This document shows, one piece after another, positions 26,141 through 35,696 of a stretch of DNA of 64,000 nt. This DNA comes from Streptococcus halotolerans (lineage in GTDB: Bacteria > Bacillota > Bacilli > Lactobacillales > Streptococcaceae), in the NCBI RefSeq assembly GCF_001598035.1, contig NZ_CP014835.1:558001-622000 (forward strand), given 5' to 3'. The notes below the pieces were generated by a model. It made no database searches and had not been told where the DNA came from. It was given only the letters and a program-made list of their open reading frames with translations. Both the position numbers and the translations under genes were made by a program. How positions within the stretch are numbered: the first letter of the stretch is position 1; each line of letters opens with the position of its first letter.

Positions 26141-26262
26141 AAACACACTTCCTATACAAGAATTATCAAGGGTTACATTTTCTGACCCTTTGAAACTTAT
26201 AACATGATAACCCTCTTTTATCTATGTGTCAATAAAAAACTTTTCCTATAGGAGAACAGCCT

Positions 26263-27105
26263 CTAAAGTTGATAGTCATTAATGATGTCAAATCCTGATA
26301 TAATGCACTTGGCACCCTCTTGTATCAAGTGTAAGCAACCAGATGATTTCCCATCTAAAATATTACCAGGAAGGGCAAAAACATCTCTTCCTTCTTCTAA
26401 TGCACGCTCACAAGTAATCAAACTCCCCGATCGCAATTTGGCCTCGGCCACAACAATGCCTTGGCACAGTCCTGCAATAATACGATTTCTCTCTGGAAAG
26501 TGATACTTAAGCGGCTGCTCACCTGGTCCATACTCTGAAAGAACTAAATGATTTTGCATCATGAAATCCTGTAAGCGTTGATTTTCTTTAGGATAATAGA
26601 CATCTAGCCCCGTTCCTATCACTCCGATGCTAGCGCCACCCATTTTCAAAGCAGATAGATGAGCTGCTGTATCAATGCCACGCGCTAGCCCACTAACAAT
26701 CACAAAACGATTTTCTAATTCCGTAATAATTTTATGAACAGATTTTGTTCCAATGTCACTGCATTTTCGAGCACCTACCACCGCTAATTTAGCTTTTTCC
26801 AGTAGTTCAATATTTCCTTTATAGAATAGAAGAACTGGAGGATTATAGATTTCCTTGAGTTCTAATGGGTATTCATCATCTAGTATAGAAATACTAGGAA
26901 ATGTTAAAAATTCTTGTCGTAGTGTTTTACTATCTAATGCCTTGTAATGCTCTATAAAGACAACAGGATTCTGACATTTAGAAACCACTGCTCGATCTCT
27001 CAGAGACAAGGATTTTTGGTATTTGGCTTCATAGTCTAAGATATTTAAAATGTGCTGGTTCTTTAAGCCAGCTTTTTTTAGTTTGTACAATTCGAAATTA
27101 TTCAT
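26263..27105 (-). CDS. dprA: DprA, DNA-processing protein for natural transformation
   Basis: DprA protects incoming single strands and loads RecA during transformation. The 280-residue product has the short N-terminal SAM-like part and the Rossmann-type DprA core: VVGARKCSDIGTKSV, VSGLARGIDTAAH, GTGLDVYYPKENQ, SEYGPGEQPLKYHFPERNRIIAGL and SGSLITCERALEEGRDVFALPGN. I use ATG 27105 because GGAGG lies just ahead; a longer frame upstream has no such site. It is intact, so transformation may be possible if other genes are. It borders the accessory island at 27.1-35.8 kb. Confidence 0.96.
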   Translation of the reverse strand: MNNFELYKLKKAGLKNQHILNILDYEAKYQKSLSLRDRAVVSKCQNPVVFIEHYKALDSKTLRQEFLTFPSISILDDEYPLELKEIYNPPVLLFYKGNIELLEKAKLAVVGARKCSDIGTKSVHKIITELENRFVIVSGLARGIDTAAHLSALKMGGASIGVIGTGLDVYYPKENQRLQDFMMQNHLVLSEYGPGEQPLKYHFPERNRIIAGLCQGIVVAEAKLRSGSLITCERALEEGRDVFALPGNILDGKSSGCLHLIQEGAKCIISGFDIINDYQL

Positions 27106-27435
27106 GTTAAGCCTCCACTTACTAATTCGAAAAAAAACATGAAAAAGTCTTAGCCAAACCAAATTTTTCTTACGTTAAATAATCCTATCAGGATTTTATT
27201 TGAACACTTTTTTCAGAAAAGGACTTACTCGCAGAGCTACTTGCTCCAGGATCAACATAGTTTACTCAAAAACTCACCAAGTTAAATCATAACACAGCCA
27301 GATAGACGAATGGTATCAGGACAGTGGAGTTCCATACCTATCCCTACACATTTATTAGCGTCAAGTGGATACAGCAACATCAAGAGTTAACAATTCGGAG
27401 CAATCATCCTATGCCGCTCGATCACTATCATCTCT

Positions 27436-27467
27436 TAAAAAAGCTATGACAAGCATTGTATCATAGC
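27436..27467 (-). terminator. Terminator of the aroD-MFS-aroE-MFS operon
   Basis: On the - strand GCTATGA pairs with TCATAGC across an 11-base loop and TTTTTT follows. Confidence 0.75.
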
Positions 27468-27475
27468 CCTGTTTT

Positions 27476-28228
27476 TTATAATAATTTTAGAGTATTTAAG
27501 ATTTGTCGTAACTCTCCTACTGGAACCTGACCAGGCGCAGACGCTTGTTTAGCAGCTCCAAACGTTGCTGACGAACCGAAGACCTCTCCTGATACACGAC
27601 TCACCATACCCAAAGCACCCATGGACATTGTAATTAAAGGCTGATCGATTTTTTCCTTAGCCTCTCTTGTAGCATCTAATAAAGTAATAACATCCATGTT
27701 AGATTGTGGCATAACGGCAATTTTACAAATATCAGCACCTTTATTTGACATTGTAACAAGTCGTTTAATGATTTCTTCTTTTTCAGGTGTCGCATCAAAA
27801 TCATGGTTACACATAACAATTTTAACACCTTTTTCATGTGCTAGATCGATTAATTGAGAGACATATTTTTCAGGCATAAATAACTCAACGTCCAACAAAT
27901 CAAGCTGTCCATTAGTTAGAATATCTTGATAAATTGAAACATAAACATCATCTGAAATCTCAAGTTCACCACCTTCTTTAAAAGAGCGGAAGGTTACTAA
28001 AAGAGGTTTTTGAATCGCTTCTTTTACCTTTTTGGACAGAATTGCAACGTCATCTTCTTTTGTGACATTTTCATACCAATCAATTCGCCACTCAACAAGA
28101 TCACAGTCCAATGTTTTTGCTTCTTCAGCAGCTTTTAAAATTTCTTCTTCGGTTTTTCCTACGATAGGAACAATAATTTTCGGACGACCTTGTCCAATCT
28201 TGACATTTCCAACAGTGACAACAGACAT
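27476..28228 (-). CDS. aroD: Type I 3-dehydroquinate dehydratase, island copy
   Basis: The 250-residue enzyme converts 3-dehydroquinate to 3-dehydroshikimate through a Schiff base. The active lysine is in KIAVMPQ (about residue 169) and the partner histidine in MCNHDFDATP (about 143). The N-terminus GRPKIIVPIVGKTEEEI and DLVEWRIDWYE match the longer Salmonella/Listeria type. Standing last in an operon with aroE and two MFS genes, away from other aromatic synthesis genes, it more likely serves uptake and use of quinate or shikimate. GGAGG precedes the ATG. Catabolic use is inferred from context. Confidence 0.92.
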   Translation of the reverse strand: MSVVTVGNVKIGQGRPKIIVPIVGKTEEEILKAAEEAKTLDCDLVEWRIDWYENVTKEDDVAILSKKVKEAIQKPLLVTFRSFKEGGELEISDDVYVSIYQDILTNGQLDLLDVELFMPEKYVSQLIDLAHEKGVKIVMCNHDFDATPEKEEIIKRLVTMSNKGADICKIAVMPQSNMDVITLLDATREAKEKIDQPLITMSMGALGMVSRVSGEVFGSSATFGAAKQASAPGQVPVGELRQILNTLKLL

Positions 28229-28245
28229 ATTAACCTCCTGAACAA

Positions 28246-29442
28246 TTATTTAGATGCTTTTGTATCAATCGTTTGGTAATAACGAATGAAGACAATGACC
28301 GCAATAATAAAACCAATAACTGCAAAAATTGTATCCATTAACATAACGTTTTGAACCGAGATACGACCACCAATAAATGGAATAGCAAACGATGCAATAG
28401 AACCAAAAGTGTAAAAAATACTTGTGATTGTCCCTTTACCAGCAGGGAACATCTCTCCCATAACTGTTAATCCTAATTGCATGACGCCACCGGCTGCAAA
28501 GAAACCTACAAGAGCTGAACCAACTTGTAAAACTGTTGGGGATGGGAAAAAGGTCATTGTTCCAATCGTCAACATAGACATAAATGTGTACGGTAACACC
28601 AAGTTAACTGGTCGAATTTTTAAACCTACAAGAGCTGTGAATGCCACACAGGCTAAGGTACCTGTAGAGTAAGTAGATAATAGCAATGAAGCTGCACTTT
28701 CAGACATTTGAGCAGCGTCTACTGCATAAGCTGAAATAAATTGAGAAATAGTATAGAATGTTGCCTGAGAAATGAAACCATAGATAACAAATGCAATGCC
28801 TTCTAGCCACATTTTGGGCTGTGATTTAAATATCGTTGATGTTACCACAGCATCTGATTTTCCATTTGAAACGGCTTCTTTGGCATCAGTATCTGGAAAA
28901 GGCATTTTCCACATGTATATAGCATTTAAAACCAATAGGGCTGCCGCTATATAAAAAGATAATTGATAATGGCCCATACTTGAAGCAAAAATTAGAATAA
29001 ATGGGAAAATAAATTGACCAATTTGCACCGCCGCTTTAATTAAAACGGTTGCAGTTCCAGCTTGTTTTGGGAATGATTCCATCAAAGCTGGATAGGTCCC
29101 TGAATCAAGGAATGAATTAGCAATTCCAGCAATTACTGTGAGGATCATTGCTACCGTGGTATTTGGAGCATAAATCAAACCTAGGAAATATAAGACATAT
29201 GAACACATTCCAAGATAAACAAAAGGTTTGCGCCCGAATTTATCCGATAGATATCCCGAAAATACAATGGCCATCAGACGACCGATTCCTAGCATAGAAA
29301 CAACCGTCATAACCCCTGTAACATTTGTATTCCACTGGAGAGCCAGAGCATCTTTGTTTTGAGAAATAATGATGACACCAATACCATGAACAATATAGTT
29401 AATATACAAGCCAAGCGCCGTAGGCAAATAACTTTTTTTCAT
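28246..29442 (-). CDS. MFS transporter, probable shikimate/quinate carrier (1)
   Basis: This 398-residue protein has twelve expected membrane helices and the MFS loop motif GYLSDKFGRKPFVYLG after helix 2. It lies between aroD and aroE with gaps of 17 and 13 bases, so it is co-transcribed. The context suggests import of quinate, shikimate or dehydroshikimate, or exchange of substrate for product. The other MFS gene of the operon is a distant paralogue with the same layout (TALGLYINYIVHGIG here, [14 protein letters not shown] there). Substrate is inferred. Confidence 0.82.
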   Translation of the reverse strand: MKKSYLPTALGLYINYIVHGIGVIIISQNKDALALQWNTNVTGVMTVVSMLGIGRLMAIVFSGYLSDKFGRKPFVYLGMCSYVLYFLGLIYAPNTTVAMILTVIAGIANSFLDSGTYPALMESFPKQAGTATVLIKAAVQIGQFIFPFILIFASSMGHYQLSFYIAAALLVLNAIYMWKMPFPDTDAKEAVSNGKSDAVVTSTIFKSQPKMWLEGIAFVIYGFISQATFYTISQFISAYAVDAAQMSESAASLLLSTYSTGTLACVAFTALVGLKIRPVNLVLPYTFMSMLTIGTMTFFPSPTVLQVGSALVGFFAAGGVMQLGLTVMGEMFPAGKGTITSIFYTFGSIASFAIPFIGGRISVQNVMLMDTIFAVIGFIIAVIVFIRYYQTIDTKASK

Positions 29443-29455
29443 TCTTTAACCTCTC

Positions 29456-30328
29456 TTAATCTAAGCCTAGAACTTCTTTGACATGTTCAATCGGCATCTC
29501 TTCACCAGTAATCAAATTGAAAGCTTCCGCTCCTTGATAGAGCATCATGCCTAAACCGTTGTATGCCTTTTTAACACCATGTTCACGAACAAACTTTAAT
29601 AATTTTGTTTCGGCTGGACTATAGACTACATCAAAGACAACTAAATCCTCTCTAATAAATGATGAGTCAGTAATTAAACTTTGGTCTTCCAAAGGATGCA
29701 TGCCTACTCCAGTTGCTTCAATAAAGACATCACTATCAGCTAATGATTGTTTAAAAGCTGTTTGATTTTCTAATGGTGTCACAGTAGCAACAGTATCTGT
29801 ATGCTCATTAATTTTTTGAGCGTTAGCTTCTGCAGTGGCGTAATGTTGATCATCAATATTAAAAATTCGGATTTCTTTTGCACCATCTAGAGCAGCTTGA
29901 ATAGCGATAGCTGTACCTGCTCCTCCAGCACCTGTCAGCGTAACGACCTTATCTTTAATGTCAACTCCTTCTTCACGAAGAGCCCTCATACATCCCGTAC
30001 CATCCGTAACATGACCTACTAAATGACCATTTTGATTAACAACAGTATTAACCGCACCTGCTAATTTAGCTGCCGGAGATAACTCATCAAGTAACGGAAT
30101 AATTTTTTGCTTATTAGGCATTGACACATTGGAACCTTGAATATCCAATGCTCGAATACCTTTTACTGCATCTTCTAATTGTTCATTTCCAACTTCAAAT
30201 GCAAGGTAGGCATAATCCATTTTATTTTTTGCAAATGATTCATTCCACATAGTAGGTGACAAACTGTGACGGATAGGAGTTGCGATAAGACTTACCAAAA
30301 GTGTGTGACCATTTAAACGTTCTGCCAT
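29456..30328 (-). CDS. aroE: Shikimate/quinate dehydrogenase
   Basis: The 290-residue enzyme interconverts dehydroshikimate (or dehydroquinate) and shikimate (quinate) with NAD(P). It shows [17 protein letters not shown] for substrate binding, the catalytic lysine in VSMPNKQKI, the aspartate in [10 protein letters not shown], the dinucleotide site [16 protein letters not shown] and the ending [14 protein letters not shown]. After the nucleotide site IFNIDD has an acid where NAD-preferring family members have one, hinting at NAD use and oxidation. It is co-encoded with aroD and two transporters. Confidence 0.92.
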   Translation of the reverse strand: MAERLNGHTLLVSLIATPIRHSLSPTMWNESFAKNKMDYAYLAFEVGNEQLEDAVKGIRALDIQGSNVSMPNKQKIIPLLDELSPAAKLAGAVNTVVNQNGHLVGHVTDGTGCMRALREEGVDIKDKVVTLTGAGGAGTAIAIQAALDGAKEIRIFNIDDQHYATAEANAQKINEHTDTVATVTPLENQTAFKQSLADSDVFIEATGVGMHPLEDQSLITDSSFIREDLVVFDVVYSPAETKLLKFVREHGVKKAYNGLGMMLYQGAEAFNLITGEEMPIEHVKEVLGLD

Positions 30329-30351
30329 GAGATATGTTCCTCTTTTCTTTT

Positions 30352-31560
30352 TTAATTGCTATTTGATATAGCATGTTGATAGCGATAATTAACGATTGCA
30401 ATAACAATCAGACCAATAACAGCCAAACATAACTGATAATAAAAGGTCCATTTTATATCTTGTTCAGCCATAATACCGGTTAAATAGGGAGTAACAGCAA
30501 CAGAAATAGCTGTCGCTAGTGAATAATAACTTGTTCTAATTCCCCTCTTCTCAGGGAAAAGCTCTAACAACAAAGCTAAGCCAATCTGCCAGATGCCACC
30601 AGCAGCAAAAAACCCTATAACTAGACTTGCACATATGACAGTCTGATTTACTGGCAATACTAGCATCAATAAAATAGATAAAATTGTCATTCCTAAACAA
30701 ATAAGAATGAAACGCGTTGCATTGACCCCTTTTGACATTATAAATGAGGTAAAGAATACAGATATGAAAGATGCAGCGCTATACAGACTTACTAACAGTA
30801 AGCTTTGCGATTTTGAAACATGCAAGATTTGCTCTGCGAATGTAGGGATCCATAGTACTAAAATATTAAATAACGATACCGATACAAATGAAAAAATCAA
30901 TAAACAGGAGCCTTCAATAGAAAATTTTGCGCCTGAGTTAGAAACACCACTAGGAACAGAGACCTTTTTTTTGTGTTTATGACTTACTTCGCCCATCGGA
31001 AAATTCATTTGATAGACGAGAAAGGCATTGAGTATTAACAGCGATATACTAAACCATAAGATCCAACTAAAATGCCACTTAACATTTAGTGTCCAACTCG
31101 TTAAAATTGGAAAGACAAATTGTCCTATTGAAATAAATGCTTTATTCAAAACACTTAAGGAAGTACTGTATTTTTCCTCTGGGTAAGCTTCGATAACAGT
31201 TGGATATGTGCTAGTGTCTAAAAAAGCATTGCCAAGACCAGCAGATAAACTAGTAACAAAAGCCAACCTATAATCAGAAACCAATACAAGACCGCTAAAA
31301 AATACAATATAGGATAGAATCCCTAAAATAACAGATTTTTTTCGCCCAAAAACGTCCGAAAAGTAACCAGAAAATGGTAGACTGAGAATCCTTCCTATAC
31401 CAATGGCACTGATAACTAGAGTAACTTGACTAAGTGAAGCGTGCCATCTTTCCTGGTACAAAGTTAAATTTTGTGAAATAGCTATCGCAGCAATCCCTTG
31501 AAAAATAAAATTAGTATACAAAGACAGGACAAGCGGCAAATAGGTTTTATTTTTAGTCAA
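30352..31560 (-). CDS. MFS transporter, probable shikimate/quinate carrier (2)
   Basis: The 402-residue, twelve-helix protein starts the operon. It carries the MFS motif [16 protein letters not shown] and a central basic loop (HKHKKKVS). The start is TTG 31560 with GAGGTGAT ahead. It diverges from the LysR gene across 188 bases that hold an AT-rich palindrome, so the LysR protein probably controls it. Two MFS carriers in one operon may mean separate import of quinate and shikimate, or import plus export. Confidence 0.82.
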   Translation of the reverse strand: MTKNKTYLPLVLSLYTNFIFQGIAAIAISQNLTLYQERWHASLSQVTLVISAIGIGRILSLPFSGYFSDVFGRKKSVILGILSYIVFFSGLVLVSDYRLAFVTSLSAGLGNAFLDTSTYPTVIEAYPEEKYSTSLSVLNKAFISIGQFVFPILTSWTLNVKWHFSWILWFSISLLILNAFLVYQMNFPMGEVSHKHKKKVSVPSGVSNSGAKFSIEGSCLLIFSFVSVSLFNILVLWIPTFAEQILHVSKSQSLLLVSLYSAASFISVFFTSFIMSKGVNATRFILICLGMTILSILLMLVLPVNQTVICASLVIGFFAAGGIWQIGLALLLELFPEKRGIRTSYYSLATAISVAVTPYLTGIMAEQDIKWTFYYQLCLAVIGLIVIAIVNYRYQHAISNSN

Positions 31561-31638
31561 TATATTATCACCTCTACTATCGTGATTTATTTCACGTGAT
31601 TATTATAACAAAGTTCTGCTTTAAAATCTACAATTTTT

Positions 31639-31662
31639 AAATAAATAATGGATTATTTATTT
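31639..31662. promoter_or_regulatory. Palindrome in the divergent LysR/MFS promoter region
   Basis: AAATAAATAAT and ATTATTTATTT are perfect 11-bp arms around GG. The place between a LysR gene and its likely target operon suggests a LysR operator; the element is AT-rich, so chance cannot be excluded. Confidence 0.5.
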
Positions 31663-31748
31663 ATTTTTTTTATGATTAATAAATAAAATGTTATAATCTA
31701 TTTAAATCTTTTATAGAAGGTGATATGATATGATAAAAAGGAGACAAA

Positions 31749-32624
31749 ATGCAGTTAAAACACTTACAACACTTTATTTGTCTTGCCGAAATCGAACACA
31801 TGACAAAAGCCGCTCAGTTACTAAATACTTCTCAGCCCAATGTCAGTTATTCTATTAACGAATTGGAAAAAGAATTGCAATTGCCTTTATTTGAAAAAAA
31901 AGGCAGAAATATCTCATTAACCAAATATGGTAAAATCTATTATCAATTTGCTAAAGAAGCGGTCAAAGCCCTTGAAAATGGTAAGTTCCATCTTGAGCAA
32001 GAATTACAACCCGATAGTGGATTCATCCATTTTGGTTTTCTCTATACTTTAGGTGCCAATATCGTTCCCAAATTAACGAAACAATTCTCAAAAAATTATC
32101 CCAAAGTTTCCTTTGAGTTTACTCAAAGCAATACAAAGTCTCTATTAGAGAAAGTCACCAACGGCTCTCTAGACTTGGCCTTGTCAGCCTCTTTGGATGA
32201 ATTCAATGATTTGGAATTCACTCCTTTTTGTTCTGAATCCCTGGTAGCAGTTCTTCCATATGAACACCCACTTGCAGCTCAAGCGACCGTATCACTCAAG
32301 GATCTTTCTAATGAAAATTTTGTTTATTTTGATCAACATTCCGGGTTACGACCATTTTTAGATAAATTATGGCAAAAACAAGGACTTACCATCAATCCTG
32401 TTATAGAAGTTGAGGAAGATCATACCATGCTAGGATTCGTCGCCAATGGATATGGAGTGGCTATTATACCTGATATCCCATCAATTGCTGCTTACAATGT
32501 GCAGAAACGACCAATTTCTGATGACTTTAAAAAAAGACAACTTTATATTGTTACAAAGAAAAACTCATTCTTACCACCAATTATGAAAACATTTATTCAA
32601 TTCCTTCAAAATCATAAGAGCTAA
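31749..32624 (+). CDS. LysR-family transcriptional regulator of the aro island
   Basis: The 291-residue regulator has an N-terminal winged helix (LKHLQHFICLAEIEHMTKAA then LLNTSQPNVSYSINELEKEL) and a C-terminal effector domain. GGAGAC lies before ATG 31749. It is divergent from the aro-MFS operon and convergent to the large reductase gene, so it probably senses a pathway compound such as shikimate or dehydroshikimate and controls one or both. It is one of the few + strand genes right of dif. Confidence 0.88.
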   Translation: MQLKHLQHFICLAEIEHMTKAAQLLNTSQPNVSYSINELEKELQLPLFEKKGRNISLTKYGKIYYQFAKEAVKALENGKFHLEQELQPDSGFIHFGFLYTLGANIVPKLTKQFSKNYPKVSFEFTQSNTKSLLEKVTNGSLDLALSASLDEFNDLEFTPFCSESLVAVLPYEHPLAAQATVSLKDLSNENFVYFDQHSGLRPFLDKLWQKQGLTINPVIEVEEDHTMLGFVANGYGVAIIPDIPSIAAYNVQKRPISDDFKKRQLYIVTKKNSFLPPIMKTFIQFLQNHKS

Positions 32625-32657
32625 CATGTCATAACAGCATGTTAGCTTTCTTTATAT

Positions 32658-35561
32658 TTAACTTTTTGTTGCTTCTGCTGCTAATTTTCCTGAGGTTAGC
32701 GCCCAAGCATTATTAGCTCCCGATGGTGAGTCTGTTCCCATTACACCACCAACAACCTCGCCAGCAGCGTAAAGACCTTTAATGACTTGACCATCCGTAT
32801 TGATAACAGATAGGCTATCATTGACAACTAAGCCACCCATGGTTGTTGCAAAGCGTGGCTTTTGTTCAACTAAATAGTACGGTCCTGCACCAATTTCTTT
32901 TTGTAAAAACTGGTTTTGTCTATTGAAATCGGCATCACTTCCATCTTTAACAAATTGATTATAACGTGCTACAGTGTCTCTTAAACTATTTTCTGGCATA
33001 CCTGCCAATTTGGCTAACTCGTCAAGAGTATCAGCATGGAAGAAATAAGGTGTCTCGCTGCCATTTTTCTCTAGCCAAGCCTCAATATCAATCTGAGAAA
33101 TACCACCTTCAGCCACTTCTTCTTTAAAAATATCAAAATGCTCTTGATCCATTAGGATGTACAGCATTTTTGAATCTTGCGCCATTAAAACTTTTAAAAT
33201 ATCATGATTACTTGCCCGCTCATTGACGACACGTTTACCAACTTTATTCACTAACAACGCGTTTTCTCGAAGAACGGCAATATTACCACCGATGGTTGAT
33301 TTGGCATTACCGGGAGATACTTCGATACCATTTGGGTAGATTTTTCCATAATTCAACATGCGAGTGGCTGCATTAATACCATTGGCTTGAGCCATCAACA
33401 AGCCCTCGCCCATTGAAGATTTTGTTCCATAAAAAAGAACATCCTTGAGTTCATCACCCAGCAGAGCTTTGTTATTACCAAATCCGCCTGTTGTTAAAAT
33501 AACAGCCTTGCTATAAATACGATGTTTTTTTCCATTTTCTTCGATAGCAATTAATCCTTTGACCTGACCATTTTCTGCAAGCAAACGTGTTACTTTAGTT
33601 TGAAGGTAAAGTGTCACTGAACTTTCAGCCATTTTTTGTCTAACAGCCCTTGCAAAGCCATGACCTCCATCGGTATAAGCCAACTCTCTATTTTTAGAAT
33701 ACTCAGCAAGAATATGCAATCCTTCCGTCATGTCATATTCGACGCCAACGTATTCGTGTACCCAATCTGTCGTCTGGCCAACATTTTCTGCTAACAAAGC
33801 AAGCAATTCTACAACATTTTCGTTATTTCCATTCTTTAGGAAGTCAGCTGCCATCAATAAAGGACTATCATCAGTAACCCCTGCCTGTTTTTGAAGTTTT
33901 GATCCCATGACTACTTGGTTACCACCTGAAACTGAAATAGCCCCACCAATATAACTTTGTTTCTCAATAAGAACGACAGATTGTCCCTGTTCCTCTGCTC
34001 TTAAAGCCGCAGCAATTCCAGCAGCACCTCCTCCAACAACAACTAAATCAACAATTTCATCAACAACCTCTTTTGATTTTTCAACAAACGGTTTTGGACG
34101 AGCCTTTAATATCTCTAAATCTTCTGTACTACCAGCTAGTCTCACAGCATCAGCAATACCATCAATAACTCCTTTTGAAGTTGTAGATGCACCACTGACT
34201 GCATCCACATTTAAAGTTTGCGAGCCAATAATTTGTTGTGGCAATTTTTCAAAGACTAAATCTGATAATCCTTCAGATTCTGATGAACTGTCGATGGCAA
34301 TATTTTCAATCCGATGTTCAGAGAAAGATACAATCATCGGTAAATTATTATTGTGGCCTTTAGCTTCAACTTTGTAATCACCTGGAGTAAAGTTGAGATT
34401 TCTAGAAAGAAGAGCTTCTTGTCTTTCCTTGTATTGTAATTCTTTTTGAGAATCTTTAACCAAATTAAAGGTTGTATCCATGAAATCCCAAAGTGGCTTC
34501 GGAATATCCAGTTCTTCTCTTTGATTCAAATCAGCAAAATCTGGGATAAGTTCATTAGATAAAACTTTTTCTACCCAGTTTGGTTCTACCAAAAAGCCTT
34601 TACCAACAGCCACTAAATCATAACCTAAGGACAAAGCATTCTCAGCATCCTTACCTTGCAGAATACTTCCGACACCCATTACTGGAATCTTAGCCAGCTC
34701 TTCTGAACGTTCTTCCAAATACTTACTAATTAACATCTCTGTATCTAGTGTTTCGACTATCGAACCACGAGTATAGATTCCCATTGAAAAATGAACATAG
34801 TCAAGTCCTAATAAAGCAACTTCATTCAAAAAAGCCATTGTATCATCAAAGCGTATACCAGGGACTTCAAGTTCTTCTGGTGAAAAACGATATCCTAAGA
34901 TAAAATCCTTTTTATTTTCTTCTAAAATAACAGCTTTTACAGCAGAAATAACTTCTTTAGCAAAACGCATACGTTTTACGAGACTCCCTCCCCAAGCGTC
35001 TTGACGACGATTGGAATGAGGAGAGAAAAATTGCTGCAGTAAATAAGTGTTTGCTCCATGCAATTCAACACCATCAAACCCTGCTTTAATAGCACGACGC
35101 GTTGCCTCAGCAAAAGAAGTAATCATAAATTCTATTTCTTCTTCTGTCATCTCAGTAGGTACAGGTGCATTGGGACGTAAAGCTGCAACAGGACTTGGAG
35201 CGATAGGATTTTTTCCTCTATTCATATCTGGAAAGGCCATTCGACCTGCGTGGTAGATTTGCACAACTGCTTTAGACCCTGCTGATTTAATGGTAGAAGC
35301 CAATTTTGATAGCCCAAAGATCTTATCGTCAGAATCAATGCCTAATGCACCATCAAATCCTCTTCCATCTGCGTGAACGAAGCAACTTTCAACAATAATC
35401 ATCCCTGCTTGACCAGAACGTTTTTCATAGTATGAGATAAGTTCTTCAGGAACACTTCCATCATAATAAGCTGATTCAGTCGTCATGGGTGACATTGCGA
35501 TACGGTTTTTTAAGGTAACACCAGATTCTGGTAAGGAAAGTGTTTTATTAATAAGAGACAT
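32658..35561 (-). CDS. OYE - FMN_bind - FAD fumarate-reductase-like fusion reductase
   Basis: This 967-residue cytoplasmic flavoprotein probably takes electrons from NAD(P)H and reduces an unsaturated acid. Residues 1-370 form an Old Yellow Enzyme barrel with GMIIVESCFV, HGANTYLLQQFFSPHSN and AVGKGFLVEP. Residues about 395-485 form an FMN_bind domain with the ApbE motif NVDAVSGASTTSKG; Ser459 should carry FMN. From about 505 there is an FAD_binding_2 domain (LVVVGGGAAGIAAALRAEEQ to AAGEVVGGVMGTDSPSGANN). Known relatives are NADH-dependent fumarate reductases (Klebsiella) and acrylate or cinnamate reductases. The arginine after RxVNE that fumarate reductases use is not in its usual place (NERASNHD), so another substrate is likely. 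Start ATG 35561 follows AAAGGA. It lies beside the aro operon. Confidence 0.9.
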   Translation of the reverse strand: MSLINKTLSLPESGVTLKNRIAMSPMTTESAYYDGSVPEELISYYEKRSGQAGMIIVESCFVHADGRGFDGALGIDSDDKIFGLSKLASTIKSAGSKAVVQIYHAGRMAFPDMNRGKNPIAPSPVAALRPNAPVPTEMTEEEIEFMITSFAEATRRAIKAGFDGVELHGANTYLLQQFFSPHSNRRQDAWGGSLVKRMRFAKEVISAVKAVILEENKKDFILGYRFSPEELEVPGIRFDDTMAFLNEVALLGLDYVHFSMGIYTRGSIVETLDTEMLISKYLEERSEELAKIPVMGVGSILQGKDAENALSLGYDLVAVGKGFLVEPNWVEKVLSNELIPDFADLNQREELDIPKPLWDFMDTTFNLVKDSQKELQYKERQEALLSRNLNFTPGDYKVEAKGHNNNLPMIVSFSEHRIENIAIDSSSESEGLSDLVFEKLPQQIIGSQTLNVDAVSGASTTSKGVIDGIADAVRLAGSTEDLEILKARPKPFVEKSKEVVDEIVDLVVVGGGAAGIAAALRAEEQGQSVVLIEKQSYIGGAISVSGGNQVVMGSKLQKQAGVTDDSPLLMAADFLKNGNNENVVELLALLAENVGQTTDWVHEYVGVEYDMTEGLHILAEYSKNRELAYTDGGHGFARAVRQKMAESSVTLYLQTKVTRLLAENGQVKGLIAIEENGKKHRIYSKAVILTTGGFGNNKALLGDELKDVLFYGTKSSMGEGLLMAQANGINAATRMLNYGKIYPNGIEVSPGNAKSTIGGNIAVLRENALLVNKVGKRVVNERASNHDILKVLMAQDSKMLYILMDQEHFDIFKEEVAEGGISQIDIEAWLEKNGSETPYFFHADTLDELAKLAGMPENSLRDTVARYNQFVKDGSDADFNRQNQFLQKEIGAGPYYLVEQKPRFATTMGGLVVNDSLSVINTDGQVIKGLYAAGEVVGGVMGTDSPSGANNAWALTSGKLAAEATKS

Positions 35562-35622
35562 AGCCAATTCCTTTCTCGATTCGATAAAAAAATTATATTT
35601 ATAATATGAATTCTATAAACGA

Positions 35623-35651
35623 ATTATATCACTTATTAATTTGTTTGTGAA
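35623..35651 (-). promoter_or_regulatory. Promoter of the fusion reductase gene
   Basis: On the - strand, -35 TTCACA (35646-35651), 17-base spacer, extended -10 TGATATAAT with TATAAT at 35623-35628. Confidence 0.72.
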
Positions 35652-35660
35652 GTCACAAAC
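35643..35660. promoter_or_regulatory. Operator-like palindrome GTTTGTGAAGTCACAAAC
   Basis: Perfect 8-bp arms around AG. It covers the -35 box of the reductase promoter, so a bound protein would block RNA polymerase. The TGTGA/TCACA half-sites recall Crp/Fnr-family sites but with 2-base instead of 6-base spacing. Confidence 0.6.
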
Positions 35661-35696
35661 TATAAAAGATTGTAAAATTGTTTATGCTTTTAGTCT

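Noticed and set aside
27124..27131. TTCGAATT with an upstream T-run before dprA, as a ComX (cin) box
   Set aside because: It matches the TACGAATA consensus at only 6 of 8 positions, is its own palindrome, and would start the transcript inside the ribosome site.
27312..27450. Open + strand frame ending SNHPMPLDHYHLLKKL, as a gene
   Set aside because: It has no start codon or ribosome site, is under 50 codons and overlaps the aroD terminator. It is at most another decayed end.
35643..35660. The reductase palindrome as a Rex site
   Set aside because: Rex sites need TTGTGAA-N4-TTCACAA; here the half-sites are only two bases apart.
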